DNA of 64,000 nucleotides from Streptomyces sp. S3(2020) (GCF_013044505.1 NZ_JABERD010000004.1:62001-126000), one strand, 5' to 3'. Shown: positions 7,778 to 16,239, counted from the stretch's first letter. Translations and numbers: made by a program. Notes: generated by a model from the letters alone, not told the origin.

Positions 7778-8974
7778 ATGAGCATCGAGGACGACGTCAG
7801 GGCTCCCGCCCACGTCCTGGTAGTGGGCGCCTCCGCGTCCGGACTGACCACCGCGGAGGCGCTGCGCCGCAAGGGCTACGAAGGCCGGATCACGGTCCTC
7901 GGCGACGAGCCGCACGCGCCGTACGACCGCCCGCCGCTGTCCAAGCAGGTGCTCTCCGGGGCCTGGGAACCGGACCGCGCCGCCCTGCGCACCCAGGACC
8001 TGCTCGACGGTCTGGACGCCGAGTTCGTCCTCGGTGACCCGGCGGTCTCCCTGGACACCGCGAACCGCACGGTACGCACCGGGTCCGGACGCGAACTGAC
8101 GGCCGACGCCGTCGTGATCGCCACGGGCGTCCGGCCGCGCACACTGCCCGGCCAGGCGGGCCTGTCCGGCGTGCACGTCCTGCGCACCCTCGACGACTCC
8201 CTGGCCCTGCGCGAGGAACTCCTCGGCGCCGCCCGTCTCGTGGTCGTCGGCGAGGGCGTCCTCGGCTCCGAGATCGCCGCCACCGCCCGCACCCTCGGCC
8301 TGGACGTCACCCTCACCGGTCCGCTGGCGGCACCGATGGCCCTCCAGGTCGGCCCGCTGGTCTCCGGTGCGCTGGGCGAACTGCACACCGAGCGCGGGGT
8401 ACGGCTGCGGCTGGGCACCGGCGTCGAGGGGTTCACCTCGGCGGCGGGCCGGGTCACGGGCGTACGGCTGAGCACCGGCGAGGAACTGCCGGCCGACGTC
8501 GTGGTGGTCGCCATCGGCGCCGTACCGGCCACCGACTGGCTCGTGGACAGCGGCCTCGAACTCGACAACGGCGTGGTGTGCGACTCCCGTTGCCGCGCCG
8601 AGGAGGGCGTCTACGCCGTGGGCGACGTGGCCCGCTGGCACCACGAGCACCTCGGCCGGCTGATCCGCCTGGAGAACCGGACGAACGTCACGGAACAGGC
8701 CGCGGCCGTCGCGGCGGGCATCCTCGGCGACGAGCGGCCCTACACGCCGGTGCCGTACTTCTGGACCGACCAGTTCGACGCCAAGCTCCAGGTCCACGGA
8801 TTCCTGCCCGCCGACGCCGAAGTGGACGTGGTGGAAGGCGAGTTGGCCGCCCGGCGATTCGTCGTCCGGTACCGCAGCGAGGGCCTGGTCACCGGTGTCC
8901 TCGGCTGGAACATGCCCAAGCAGACACGGCTGCGCCGCCAGGAGGTCGTCGACGCCCTCGCCGTCGCCCTCTGA
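7778..8974 (+). CDS. FAD-dependent ferredoxin reductase of the P450 system
   Basis: This 398-aa putidaredoxin/rhodocoxin-reductase-type flavoprotein passes electrons from NAD(P)H to the ferredoxin. The FAD site GASASG is at 17-22, the conserved PPLSK at 52-56, the NAD(P)H site GEGVLGSE at 158-165 and the second FAD block VYAVGDVARW in the C-terminal third. A reductase C-terminal domain follows. The gene lies directly upstream of the ferredoxin and P450 genes, so the three make a full class I electron chain. Confidence 0.92.
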   Translation: MSIEDDVRAPAHVLVVGASASGLTTAEALRRKGYEGRITVLGDEPHAPYDRPPLSKQVLSGAWEPDRAALRTQDLLDGLDAEFVLGDPAVSLDTANRTVRTGSGRELTADAVVIATGVRPRTLPGQAGLSGVHVLRTLDDSLALREELLGAARLVVVGEGVLGSEIAATARTLGLDVTLTGPLAAPMALQVGPLVSGALGELHTERGVRLRLGTGVEGFTSAAGRVTGVRLSTGEELPADVVVVAIGAVPATDWLVDSGLELDNGVVCDSRCRAEEGVYAVGDVARWHHEHLGRLIRLENRTNVTEQAAAVAAGILGDERPYTPVPYFWTDQFDAKLQVHGFLPADAEVDVVEGELAARRFVVRYRSEGLVTGVLGWNMPKQTRLRRQEVVDALAVAL

Positions 8975-9011
8975 GCCACGCCCCACCCACGTCATCCCCA
9001 GGAGAAGAACC

Positions 9012-9206
9012 ATGAAGGTCGTCATCGACGAAGAGAAGTGCGTGGCCGCAGGACAGTGCGTGGCCGCCGCCATGGACGTGTTCGACCAGCGCGAGGACGA
9101 CGGCATCGTCGTCCTGCTCGACGAGAACCCGTCGGACGAACTGGCCGACGACGTCCGCAACGCCGCCGCGGTGTGCCCCGCCCTGGCCATCCGCATCGAG
9201 GAATAG
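9012..9206 (+). CDS. [3Fe-4S] ferredoxin, P450 partner
   Basis: This 64-aa ferredoxin has cysteines at positions 10, 16 and 55 in the pattern C-x5-C...CP. This is the three-cysteine signature of 3Fe-4S ferredoxins that serve actinobacterial P450s; the fourth cysteine of the 4Fe-4S type is replaced by Ala. The start is set by AGGAGAAG just before the ATG at 9012; a longer reading frame overlapping the reductase is not supported. It carries single electrons from the upstream reductase to the downstream P450. Confidence 0.93.
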   Translation: MKVVIDEEKCVAAGQCVAAAMDVFDQREDDGIVVLLDENPSDELADDVRNAAAVCPALAIRIEE

Positions 9207-9258
9207 TCCCGCCCGCACCTCACCCCTTCCCCCCACCCCCATCACCGGAGGAACCACC

Positions 9259-10497
9259 ATGGCTGAGGCAGACATCCAGCAGGCCGCCGACGAGGCCACG
9301 TACTTCTACCAGGACGACCGGGACGCCAAGTGCCCGTTCGCCCCACCGCCGGGGTTGCGCGCCCTGAACGAGGAGGGCCCGGTCTCCCGGGCCCGGATCT
9401 GGGACGACAGCACCCCCTGGCTCGTGACCGGCCACGCCGCGCAGCGGGCCATCCTGTCCGACCCCCGGGTCAGCTCGGACGACAAACGGCCGGGGTTCCC
9501 GTACCCGAACAGGGCCATGGCGGAGACGGCCCACCATCACCCGCTGACGATCTTCAACGCGGACGGCGCCGACCACACGCGGATCCGCCGCATGATGACC
9601 CGGCCGTTCACCCGCCCCCGGATGGAGGCGCTGCGGCCGGACATCCAGCGGTTCACCGACGAGCTCATCGACAAGATGCTCGCCGGTCCCAAACCGGTCG
9701 ACCTGGTGACGGCACTGTCGCTGCCACTGCCCTCGCTGATGATCTGCGCGCTGCTCGGCGTGCCCTACGAGGACCACGACTTCTTCCAGGAGCACGCCTC
9801 CTTCGCCACCCGCAGCGACAAGACGGCCGAGCAGCAGAACGCGGCGAACCAGGCGCTGGGCGGCTACCTGGCGGCGCTGCTCCAGAAGAAGATGGAAGAT
9901 CCCGCCGAGGACGTCCTCTCGGACTTCGCCGCGCGGATCAAGGACGGGGACCTCACCCTTCCCGAGGCGACCCTGCTCTCCATGATCCTGCTGATCGCCG
10001 GCCACGAGACCAGCGCCACCATGATCACGCTGGGCACCGCCCTGCTGCTGGAGAACCCCGACCAGATCGCGCGGCTGCGCGGGGTCGAGGACACGAGGGA
10101 GGCCGCGAACGCGGTCGAGGAGATCCTGCGCTATCTGACGGTCGCCACGTTCGGGCAACGGCGTATCGCCGCCGAGGACTTCGAGTTCGAGGGCGCGCAG
10201 ATCAAGGCCGGCGACGGCATCGTCGTCCCGCTGCCCGCCGGCAACTGGGATCCGGAGGCCTTCCCCCAGCCCGAGAAGCTCGACCTCACCCGCAAGGCCA
10301 CCCATCACCACGCCTTCGGCTGGGGCATCCACCAGTGCCTCGGCCAGCAACTCGCCCGTATCGAGCTCCAGGTCGTCTACGGCACCCTCTACCGGCGGGT
10401 GCCGACCCTGCGCCTGGCGGTCGACCGTGACCAACTCGAATTCCGTCCGGCCGATGCGCTCGCCTTCGGCATCAGTGAACTGCCGGTGACCTGGTAG
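9259..10497 (+). CDS. Cytochrome P450 monooxygenase
   Basis: This 412-aa soluble bacterial P450 (CYP) has the I-helix oxygen-activation motif AGHETSAT at 247-254, ExxR as EILR at 288-291 and the haem loop FGWGIHQCLG with the proximal cysteine at residue 360. The family and subfamily cannot be given without alignment. It lies directly behind its own ferredoxin and reductase genes with good ribosome sites, so electron supply is local. It probably hydroxylates the growth substrate at an unactivated carbon, the first step of the pathway; the substrate is unknown. Confidence 0.95.
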   Translation: MAEADIQQAADEATYFYQDDRDAKCPFAPPPGLRALNEEGPVSRARIWDDSTPWLVTGHAAQRAILSDPRVSSDDKRPGFPYPNRAMAETAHHHPLTIFNADGADHTRIRRMMTRPFTRPRMEALRPDIQRFTDELIDKMLAGPKPVDLVTALSLPLPSLMICALLGVPYEDHDFFQEHASFATRSDKTAEQQNAANQALGGYLAALLQKKMEDPAEDVLSDFAARIKDGDLTLPEATLLSMILLIAGHETSATMITLGTALLLENPDQIARLRGVEDTREAANAVEEILRYLTVATFGQRRIAAEDFEFEGAQIKAGDGIVVPLPAGNWDPEAFPQPEKLDLTRKATHHHAFGWGIHQCLGQQLARIELQVVYGTLYRRVPTLRLAVDRDQLEFRPADALAFGISELPVTW

Positions 10498-10528
10498 CCG
10501 GGGAGCCGGGAAGCCGTTCCATCGATCC

Positions 10529-10558
10529 GCGGGTCCCTTCCGAACGGGCGGGACCCGC
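10529..10558 (+). terminator. Hairpin between P450 and second SDR genes
   Basis: A 9-bp perfect stem GCGGGTCCC/GGGACCCGC (10529-10537 and 10550-10558) lies 31 bp after the P450 stop. It may end or weaken transcription before the SDR gene. No T-run follows, as is usual for Streptomyces. Confidence 0.5.
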
Positions 10559-10595
10559 GTCCGCATCCGCACACGCTGTACAACAGGAGTCAGGC

Positions 10596-11537
10596 ATGAG
10601 CGAGTTCAGCTTTGAAGGACGCGTCGCGGTCGTCACCGGCGCGGGCCGGGGGATCGGCCGGGCCCATGCCCGCCTTCTCGCGGCGCGCGGGGCGAAGGTC
10701 GTCGTCAACGACCTGGGTGGGTCCATGGAGGGCGACGGCTCGGACGTCAGCCCCGCGCAGAAGGTCGTAGAGGAGATCACCTCGGCGGGTGGCGCGGCCG
10801 TGGCCGACACCCACGACGTCTCGACGACGGCAGGAGGACAGGCCATCATCGACACCGCGATCGAGAACTTCGGCCGCGTCGACATCCTCGTCAACAACGC
10901 CGGGATCATCCGATGGGCCGGCCTGCCCGAGGTCGACGCGGAGAACCTGGAGCGCCACCTCGCGGTACACCTCGTCGGTTCCTTCAACACGCTGCGCGCC
11001 GCCTGGCCCCACTTCGTGGAGCAGAACTACGGGCGGGTCGTCCTGACGACGTCGAGCGGTGTGCTCGGACTGCCCAACAACCTGTCCTACGCGGCGGCCA
11101 AGGGCGGCACGATCGGACTCGCCCGCAGCGCGAAACTGGCGGGCGAACCGCACAACATCAAGGTCAACCTCATCGCTCCGGCGGCCATGACCCGCATGGG
11201 CGGCGGGCCCGAGGAAGAGCCCACGGAGGCGGTCCCCGGCCAGCCGTACATGCCGTCCGACGCGGTCGCGCCGATGGTGGCGTATCTCGCGCACGAGAGC
11301 TGCCCGGTCAGCGGCGAGATCTACACAGCGGGCGCCGGCCGCTTCGCGCGCCTCTTCATCGCCTCGACCGAGGGCTACGTCCACCAGGGCGGCCCCGCGA
11401 CCATCGAGGACGTGGCGGGCAACTGGGACGCCGTCAACGACGAGAAGGGCTACTACGTGCCGACGGACCTGATGGCCTGGTCGGGCACGTTCCTCCAGCA
11501 CCAGTTCGCGCCGATCGCGGATTCCGCGAACTCGTAG
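10596..11537 (+). CDS. SDR-family dehydrogenase (long, 3-hydroxyacyl-CoA-dehydrogenase-like)
   Basis: This 313-aa SDR has the nucleotide motif TGAGRGIGRAHA at the N-terminus, VVNDLGGSMEGDG as in the hydroxyacyl-CoA dehydrogenase domain of multifunctional enzyme 2, then NNAGII and the SS...YAAAKGG active-site block. It is longer than a FabG-type SDR by an extra C-terminal segment of about 60 aa. The first 20 bases around its ribosome site and start match those of the CMD gene at 19 of 20 positions. It may oxidise a hydroxy or hydroxyacyl-CoA intermediate of the cluster. Confidence 0.85.
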   Translation: MSEFSFEGRVAVVTGAGRGIGRAHARLLAARGAKVVVNDLGGSMEGDGSDVSPAQKVVEEITSAGGAAVADTHDVSTTAGGQAIIDTAIENFGRVDILVNNAGIIRWAGLPEVDAENLERHLAVHLVGSFNTLRAAWPHFVEQNYGRVVLTTSSGVLGLPNNLSYAAAKGGTIGLARSAKLAGEPHNIKVNLIAPAAMTRMGGGPEEEPTEAVPGQPYMPSDAVAPMVAYLAHESCPVSGEIYTAGAGRFARLFIASTEGYVHQGGPATIEDVAGNWDAVNDEKGYYVPTDLMAWSGTFLQHQFAPIADSANS

Positions 11538-11602
11538 GCGAGCGGCGGCGACACGGCGAGGGGGCGTGTCGCCGCGGCGCCGTGGCGTGGACGGTGAGAG
11601 GC

Positions 11603-11629
11603 GAAGGCCGGGCGGAGCGCCCGGCCTTC
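11603..11629 (+). terminator. Hairpin terminator after the SDR gene
   Basis: A perfect 12-bp stem, GAAGGCCGGGCG and its complement, with a 3-nt GAG loop, lies 65 bp downstream of the SDR stop. Confidence 0.75.
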
Positions 11630-11796
11630 GTGCTGTGCGAACCAAGCGCCGTCGCAAGGACGGTGTCCGGCGGCTGGGAGGCCCGGGAGTGGTCGGTCCG
11701 CATCCGCATACCGTCCTTCCGCGTGAGCCGGTCCGAGAGCGTGAGCCGCCGCTCGGCCGCCGGTGGGGGAGGGGTCTGCGGCGTTGTGGGAACGCG

Positions 11797-11874
11797 GCAC
11801 GGGACCGGCCCCGAGCCGCGTCCTCGCTGCCCGAAGGGGCGTGGAGGACGCGGCGATCGGAGCCGGTCCCGTGC
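11797..11874 (-). terminator. Long hairpin after the MFS gene
   Basis: The outer arms GCACGGGACCGGC and GCCGGTCCCGTGC pair, and inner segments CCGCGTCCTC and GAGGACGCGG pair again, giving an extended hairpin 19 bp beyond the MFS stop codon. Confidence 0.7.
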
Positions 11875-11892
11875 GGTGCGTGCCGAGGCAGG

Positions 11893-13350
11893 TCAGGCCG
11901 CCTGGCCGACCTCGGCCTCGTCGAGGCGCTTGCTCCTGGGGATGAGGAGGACGAGCAGGGCGCCCAGCGCGCAGCAACCGACCACGAGCCACAGACCGTT
12001 GGTGAACCCGGTGTCCAGGTAGAACTGCGTGCCGTGCATGACCGCCCCGTGCTGGGCCATCACCACGAACGCCACCTGGGAGACGACGATCTGGGCCACG
12101 CCCTGACCGAGGGTCTGGGCACCGTTGGCCAGGGCCTGTTCCTCGGGGGTGACCGCCTCGATGATCATGATCGGCACGATGGCCATGACGATGCCCGTGC
12201 CCAGTCCGGCGATCAGACCCATGCCCACGATCTGGGGTGCGCTGTGGTGCAGTTGGGTGCCGATGCCGTAGCCGAGGACCGTGAGGGTGGAGCCGGCGCC
12301 GAGCAGGACACGTGCGTCCAGTCGGCGGGCCAGCCAGCCGGTGCCGACGGCGGCGATGATGATCATCGCGCTGATGGGGCTGGTGACGATGGCGTTGTGG
12401 GTGCCGGACCAGCCCAGGCCCTCGGAGACGCCCGGTATCTTCGGCATCAGGATCAGCATCTGGATCACGACACCGACGGCGCTGAGCGAGCCGGCCGCCA
12501 CCGACGTGGCCAGCAGGACGGTCCACACCTGGCGGCGCCCGGTCATGGACAGCGGGAACAGGGGCTCGGCGACCCGTCGCTCGACGAACACGAAGGCGAC
12601 CAGGGCGATCAGCGCCCCGACGATGTACGCGGCGAACTTTCCGCTGCTCCAGCCCCAGTGCGAGCCCTGGCCGACCGCGTAGACGATCGCCGTGACCGCT
12701 CCGCCGAGGAGGAGGCCGCCGGTCCAGTCCATCCGGCCGCCTCTCTCGCGGACCGGGCTCTCGGGCACGAAGACGGCCACCAGGGCGAAGCTCACGGCGG
12801 TGCTGATGGCCATGAACCACAGCACGCCGCGGAATCCGTAGTCGTCCAGGAGCCAGCCGGACAGGAACGGTCCGCCGAAGGCGACGAGGCCGACACCGCC
12901 GGCGAGGATGCCGCTGGCGAGTCCGACCCAGCGGCGGGGGAAGATGTCGCGGGTGATCGCGTAGGCCAGCGGTGCCGTGGCCGCGTAGACGCCCGCGATG
13001 CCGCGCCCGATCAGCAGCGTGCGGTAGTCGGTGGCGACGGCGGCGATCAGGTCGCCGACGAATCCGAGTCCGGTGGCCAGGAGCAGGACCTTCTTCTTGC
13101 CGAACAGGGCCGCGGCCTTGACCGCGAACGGCAGGAAGAAGGTGCCGGTCAGCAGGGTCATCAAGGTGAACCACGCGATGTCCGTGGTCTGGAAGTGGAT
13201 CGCCACCTCGGCCTGCGCGATGCCGGACAGGGCGGCCATCAGGGCGACGAGTTGGACGGTCCACACGAGGGCGACGACCACGAGGACGTTGCGTGTGGTG
13301 GAGGGGGATCTTTCCTGGGCCGGCTGAGCGGCTGTCTGCGTCTGGGGCAT
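11893..13350 (-). CDS. MFS transporter, DHA2-like
   Basis: This is an integral membrane protein of 485 aa with about 14 predicted hydrophobic segments, a short charged N-terminus before the first segment (VLVVVALVWTVQLVALMAAL) and the loop motif GKKKVLLLATGLGFVGDL between segments 2 and 3. The start MPQTQTAAQ at 13350 has GGAAGG upstream; the reading frame extends further back but that part covers the promoter. Its promoter contains operator-like site D, so it belongs to the P450/BVMO regulon. It probably imports the substrate or exports a toxic intermediate. Confidence 0.88.
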   Translation of the reverse strand: MPQTQTAAQPAQERSPSTTRNVLVVVALVWTVQLVALMAALSGIAQAEVAIHFQTTDIAWFTLMTLLTGTFFLPFAVKAAALFGKKKVLLLATGLGFVGDLIAAVATDYRTLLIGRGIAGVYAATAPLAYAITRDIFPRRWVGLASGILAGGVGLVAFGGPFLSGWLLDDYGFRGVLWFMAISTAVSFALVAVFVPESPVRERGGRMDWTGGLLLGGAVTAIVYAVGQGSHWGWSSGKFAAYIVGALIALVAFVFVERRVAEPLFPLSMTGRRQVWTVLLATSVAAGSLSAVGVVIQMLILMPKIPGVSEGLGWSGTHNAIVTSPISAMIIIAAVGTGWLARRLDARVLLGAGSTLTVLGYGIGTQLHHSAPQIVGMGLIAGLGTGIVMAIVPIMIIEAVTPEEQALANGAQTLGQGVAQIVVSQVAFVVMAQHGAVMHGTQFYLDTGFTNGLWLVVGCCALGALLVLLIPRSKRLDEAEVGQAA

Positions 13351-13455
13351 CGCGGCCTTCCGGGGGAGCGGTGGACCGGAGCGCGGCTCGGGTCCGGTGG
13401 TGGGGACGGGGTGGGGTGCGGCGGTGTCTGTAGGGAGCTCGATGCGGCTGCCGGA

Positions 13456-13484
13456 AAGATAGACCCAACGGTCGGTACAATCAA
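13456..13484 (-). promoter_or_regulatory. Promoter of the MFS gene with operator site D
   Basis: On the minus strand TTGATT (13479-13484) and TATCTT (13456-13461) are 17 bp apart. The spacer GTACCGACCGTTGGGTC differs from that of the CMD operon promoter at only two positions. Confidence 0.65.
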
Positions 13485-13679
13485 TGAAGCACGCAAAACG
13501 GCGAACCCGTGGACGGGCGTATCGCGCCCACTGTCGGCCGGCACGGCTGTGAACAGGCCTTTCGTCGCCATCGCCGAAGAGATGCCCTGCGTGTGTGGCC
13601 GGATCCTTGTCCCGTTCAGTGGGACGGGCACCCCTGCCAGGCAAGTTGCTTGACTTAAGGAAGCACCGGGCGGGCGAAG

Positions 13680-14060
13680 GATTTCGCCGTCACGGGCGCC
13701 AAGGCCGCGAACCTGGCGCGCTCGGCCATCGCCGGACTGCCGGTGCTCCCCGGTTTCGTGCTGGTGCCCGGCGAACGCGCCCCGGACATGCCCACGGGCG
13801 AGGACGCGGTACGTACCCGCTGGGAGGCGCTCGCCAAAGCGGCGGGCGCCGAGGAGCCCTGGTCGTGCGGTCCTCCTCGGCCCACGAGGACACCGAGGAC
13901 TCCTCCACCGCGATGGCGGACGACGGAATGGCGGTCCTGGTGCAGCCCATGCTGCGCGCGGCCATCGGCGGCGTCATCTTCACCGCCGACCCGGTGGCGG
14001 GCCGGAGGACCGCATGCTGGTCAGCGCCGTCGCCACGGTTGTCCCGCTGACGCGCTTCTC
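13680..14060 (+). pseudogene. Decayed PEP synthase / pyruvate phosphate dikinase N-terminal fragment
   Basis: Three pieces of a PEP/pyruvate-binding domain lie in order but in three different frames. The first is FAVTGAKAANLARS...GLPVLPGFVLVPG (from 13683). The second is LVVRSSSAHEDTEDSSTA joined to MAVLVQPMLRAAIGGVIF and TADPVAGR (about 13860-14003). The third is DRMLVSAVA (about 14011-14037). The normal stretch between EDSSTA and the VQPML block is missing, so the gene has at least two frameshifts plus an internal deletion, and no C-terminal phosphohistidine or PEP domains follow. It is a relic with no expected function. Confidence 0.75.
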
Positions 14061-14637
14061 CCGCCTGGAGGACGTGCGCCGCAGACTGGAACAGAGCCGT
14101 GCAGCCGGGCAGAACCAGTTCCGCTGGGTGCGCTCGGTGGACATGCAGGAACTGGACGGCACCCAGCGCACGTTCGTGTTCGTGCCCGTCCTGATGGCTG
14201 CTGGAGCGGCGCTGTCCGGCCTCGCGATGGTCATCCAGGAACTGGCCGGTGCCACCGCCCGCCCCGGCGCGGAACGCCGTCCGGCCGGACGCCTGGCGGC
14301 CCTGACCGCACCGGAACTCGGCCCCCGCGACACCAAGAGCGTCCTGGAGGCCCGCCCGGCCGTCACCCCTGCGCGCACCGGACGCAGGGCGACTGCCGCC
14401 GCGGGCGCCGTCCAACTCGCCGCCCAGGACCTGTGGGAGACCTGCCGCCGCTCCACCGCCGCCCTGAACGACGAGGCCACGCTGAGCCGCCTCGACGACG
14501 GCGTCTACAGCGCTGTGATCAGACCGGCCCTGCCCTCCCACGACGTCATGCGGCTGCGTGGCTGCGTCGAGGACGCGAGCACCAACCGCACGACGGCGAC
14601 GGTCCTGGGGGAGGGACAGGCGCACTCCAGGCGCTGA
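14038..14637 (+). pseudogene. Remnant with one membrane segment, fused to the PEP-synthase relic
   Basis: The frame open from 14014 begins with the last piece of the PEP-synthase relic and then carries unrelated sequence: SRLEDVRRRLEQSRAAG, WVRSVDMQELDGTQR, a hydrophobic stretch (VFVPVLMAAGAALSGLAMVI) and a low-similarity tail to residue 207. I do not recognise the family. Because it lacks its own start and ribosome site and is spliced to a broken gene, it is most likely the surviving part of a rearranged locus. A small expressed membrane protein cannot be excluded. Confidence 0.4.
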
Positions 14638-14658
14638 CGCCGCGGTCGGCCTCAGCCG

Positions 14659-15912
14659 TCACCACGCCGCCGGAACCTGCGCCATGACAGGCCGCTGGCG
14701 CGTGGGGAGCGGGCGGTCGTACACGTTGTCCGGCGTCACGATCTCAGTGATCGCCCGGGCGAGCAGCGAGGACGGCTCCTGGCCCTGATAGGTGATGTCG
14801 GTGTTGAGCATCAGCACCAGAGTGGCCTTCTTCGAGGGCAGGTAGACGGTCACGGTCTGGTACCCGGGGATGGAGCCGTTGTGCCCGATCCAGCCGCCGC
14901 TCTCGAAGATGCCCAGGCCGTAGCTGGTGCCGGGGTGACCGGTGGGCAGCATCGTGAGCCGCTGCGCCTGGGTCCGCGGCCGCAGCAGCGTGCCGGTGGC
15001 GACGATCTTCGCCCAGCGGCGCAGGTCGTGGAGGTCGGAGATCATTCCTCCGGCCGCCCATGCCCAACTGGGGTTCCAGTCCGTGCTGTCGGTGACCTCA
15101 CCGGTCAGCGTCTGGTTGGTGTAGCCGCGGGGATGCGGTCGGGGGAACTCGAAGTCCCGCGGGAACAAGGTGTGGGACAGGCGGGCGGGACGCAGCACCC
15201 GCCTCTCGACGAAGTCGGCGAGGCGCTGCCCGCTCACCTTTTCGACCACCAGGCCGAGCAGGATGAGGTTGGTGTTGGAGTACTCGAACTGCTTGCCGGG
15301 CGCGAAGGTGTTCTTGTGCTTGAAGCCGTACGCCAGCACCTCCCGCGGGGTGAAGGAGCGCTTGGGGTCGCTCAGCAGATCGTGCTGGAAGACGGCGTCC
15401 GCGGTGTAGGGGAAGAGGCCGCTGCGCATCTCGGCGAGATGACGCAACGTGATCCGGTGCCCCTTGGGCACGCCGTGGATGTAGTCGGAGATCGGGTCGT
15501 CGAGCCCGACCAGACCGTCGTCGACGAGCTTGAGCAGCGCGGTGACCGTGAAGGTCTTGGTCTCGCTGCCGATCCGTACGAAGACGTCGGAGGCCATCGG
15601 CTCGCGGGTGGCGGTGTCGGCGACGCCGGTCGCACGGACGTAGCTGCCCTTGCCCGGCATCCACAGTCCGGCGACGACACCGGGGATGCCGGCCTGCTCA
15701 CGGACCTGCTCGATGGCCTTGTCGAGGCGCGAGGCCAGCTCAGGGTCGAGTTCGTGCGCCGGGCAGTCGTCCGGCCGGGACGGATGAGAGGAATGGGATG
15801 GGTGGGCCGCGACGGCCTGCGCCGCCGTCGCGGGAGTCGCCACCATCGGAGCCAGCACGGACGCCACGAGCAGCGCTGCGGCCAACGCACGGCGGGCGGG
15901 GATACGTTTCAC
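14659..15912 (-). CDS. Secreted serine hydrolase, beta-lactamase class C / DD-peptidase type
   Basis: This 417-aa protein starts at GTG 15912 with a clear Sec signal peptide (MKRIPARRALAAALLVASVL, cleavage after ATPATAA). The family triad is SETK at about residue 130 (catalytic Ser and Lys), YSN (in FEYSNTNLILLG) and HNG near the C-terminus. These features fit D-alanyl-D-alanine carboxypeptidases and related esterases of the S12 family. Upstream in-frame starts would bury the signal peptide and are rejected. It stands alone, divergent from the epimerase gene. It could act on cell-wall peptides or esters outside the cell. Confidence 0.88.
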   Translation of the reverse strand: MKRIPARRALAAALLVASVLAPMVATPATAAQAVAAHPSHSSHPSRPDDCPAHELDPELASRLDKAIEQVREQAGIPGVVAGLWMPGKGSYVRATGVADTATREPMASDVFVRIGSETKTFTVTALLKLVDDGLVGLDDPISDYIHGVPKGHRITLRHLAEMRSGLFPYTADAVFQHDLLSDPKRSFTPREVLAYGFKHKNTFAPGKQFEYSNTNLILLGLVVEKVSGQRLADFVERRVLRPARLSHTLFPRDFEFPRPHPRGYTNQTLTGEVTDSTDWNPSWAWAAGGMISDLHDLRRWAKIVATGTLLRPRTQAQRLTMLPTGHPGTSYGLGIFESGGWIGHNGSIPGYQTVTVYLPSKKATLVLMLNTDITYQGQEPSSLLARAITEIVTPDNVYDRPLPTRQRPVMAQVPAAW

Positions 15913-16239
15913 GACTCGGTGCCTCTTCCAGGTCTGGGTCGGGGCAGCCACGTCACCATCCGGGGCGTCGGCGCAAGTCGTGCCCAGGGCCGCCCTCCAC
16001 ACGAGTCCACCCGTTCGGCGCCCCACGGGTCGCTTGGACGCACTACGCCGGAGCACGTCGGAGTCGTGGTCCCCCTGACCGGCGTCATCACCGAGGTCGC
16101 GATCGAGACACGGACACACCGACACACCGACACCCACCGGTGGGAGCAGGGCGCTGATGACGGACCGCGAGTGCTGTCGGGACGCGGCTGGGTACGCCAT
16201 CGTGGGAACCACCGGCTGTCTGGTGAGGGAGAGTGGCAG
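15913..16239. other. 327-bp divergent intergenic region
   Basis: This is the space between the serine hydrolase and epimerase genes. It holds a short tandem run of ACACACCGACACACCGACAC around 16110-16130 next to CCACCGGTGG, which could be an operator, but no clear promoter boxes or RNA gene were seen. Confidence 0.4.

Larger units (their letters stand above)
11538..11892. other. 355-bp convergent intergenic region with two terminator hairpins
   Basis: The stretch lies between the plus-strand SDR and the minus-strand MFS gene. It contains two strong inverted repeats, annotated separately, and no credible gene. The reading frames across it are continuations of shadows. Confidence 0.6.

Noticed and set aside
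6986-9223. Minus-strand open frame (745 aa) across the SDR, ferredoxin reductase and ferredoxin genes
   Set aside because: It is antisense to three genes with clear motifs and has no ribosome site or recognisable domain.
11566-13653. Plus-strand open frame (695 aa) opposite the MFS gene
   Set aside because: It is highly biased in composition and antisense to a transporter with regular membrane segments and a mapped-looking promoter.
13595-14050. An intact small gene in the frame that contains VVRSSSAHEDTEDSS
   Set aside because: Its N-terminal half does not match the family; the correct N-terminal blocks lie in another frame, so this is part of a pseudogene.
16105-16140. ACACACCGAC repeats as a satellite or origin element
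   Set aside because: The run is too short and is not accompanied by DnaA boxes or a partition gene.
14881-16239. Upstream extension of the epimerase frame to give 792 aa
   Set aside because: The extra part is antisense to the serine hydrolase gene, and the Rossmann motif starts at the GTG at 16240 with a good ribosome site.
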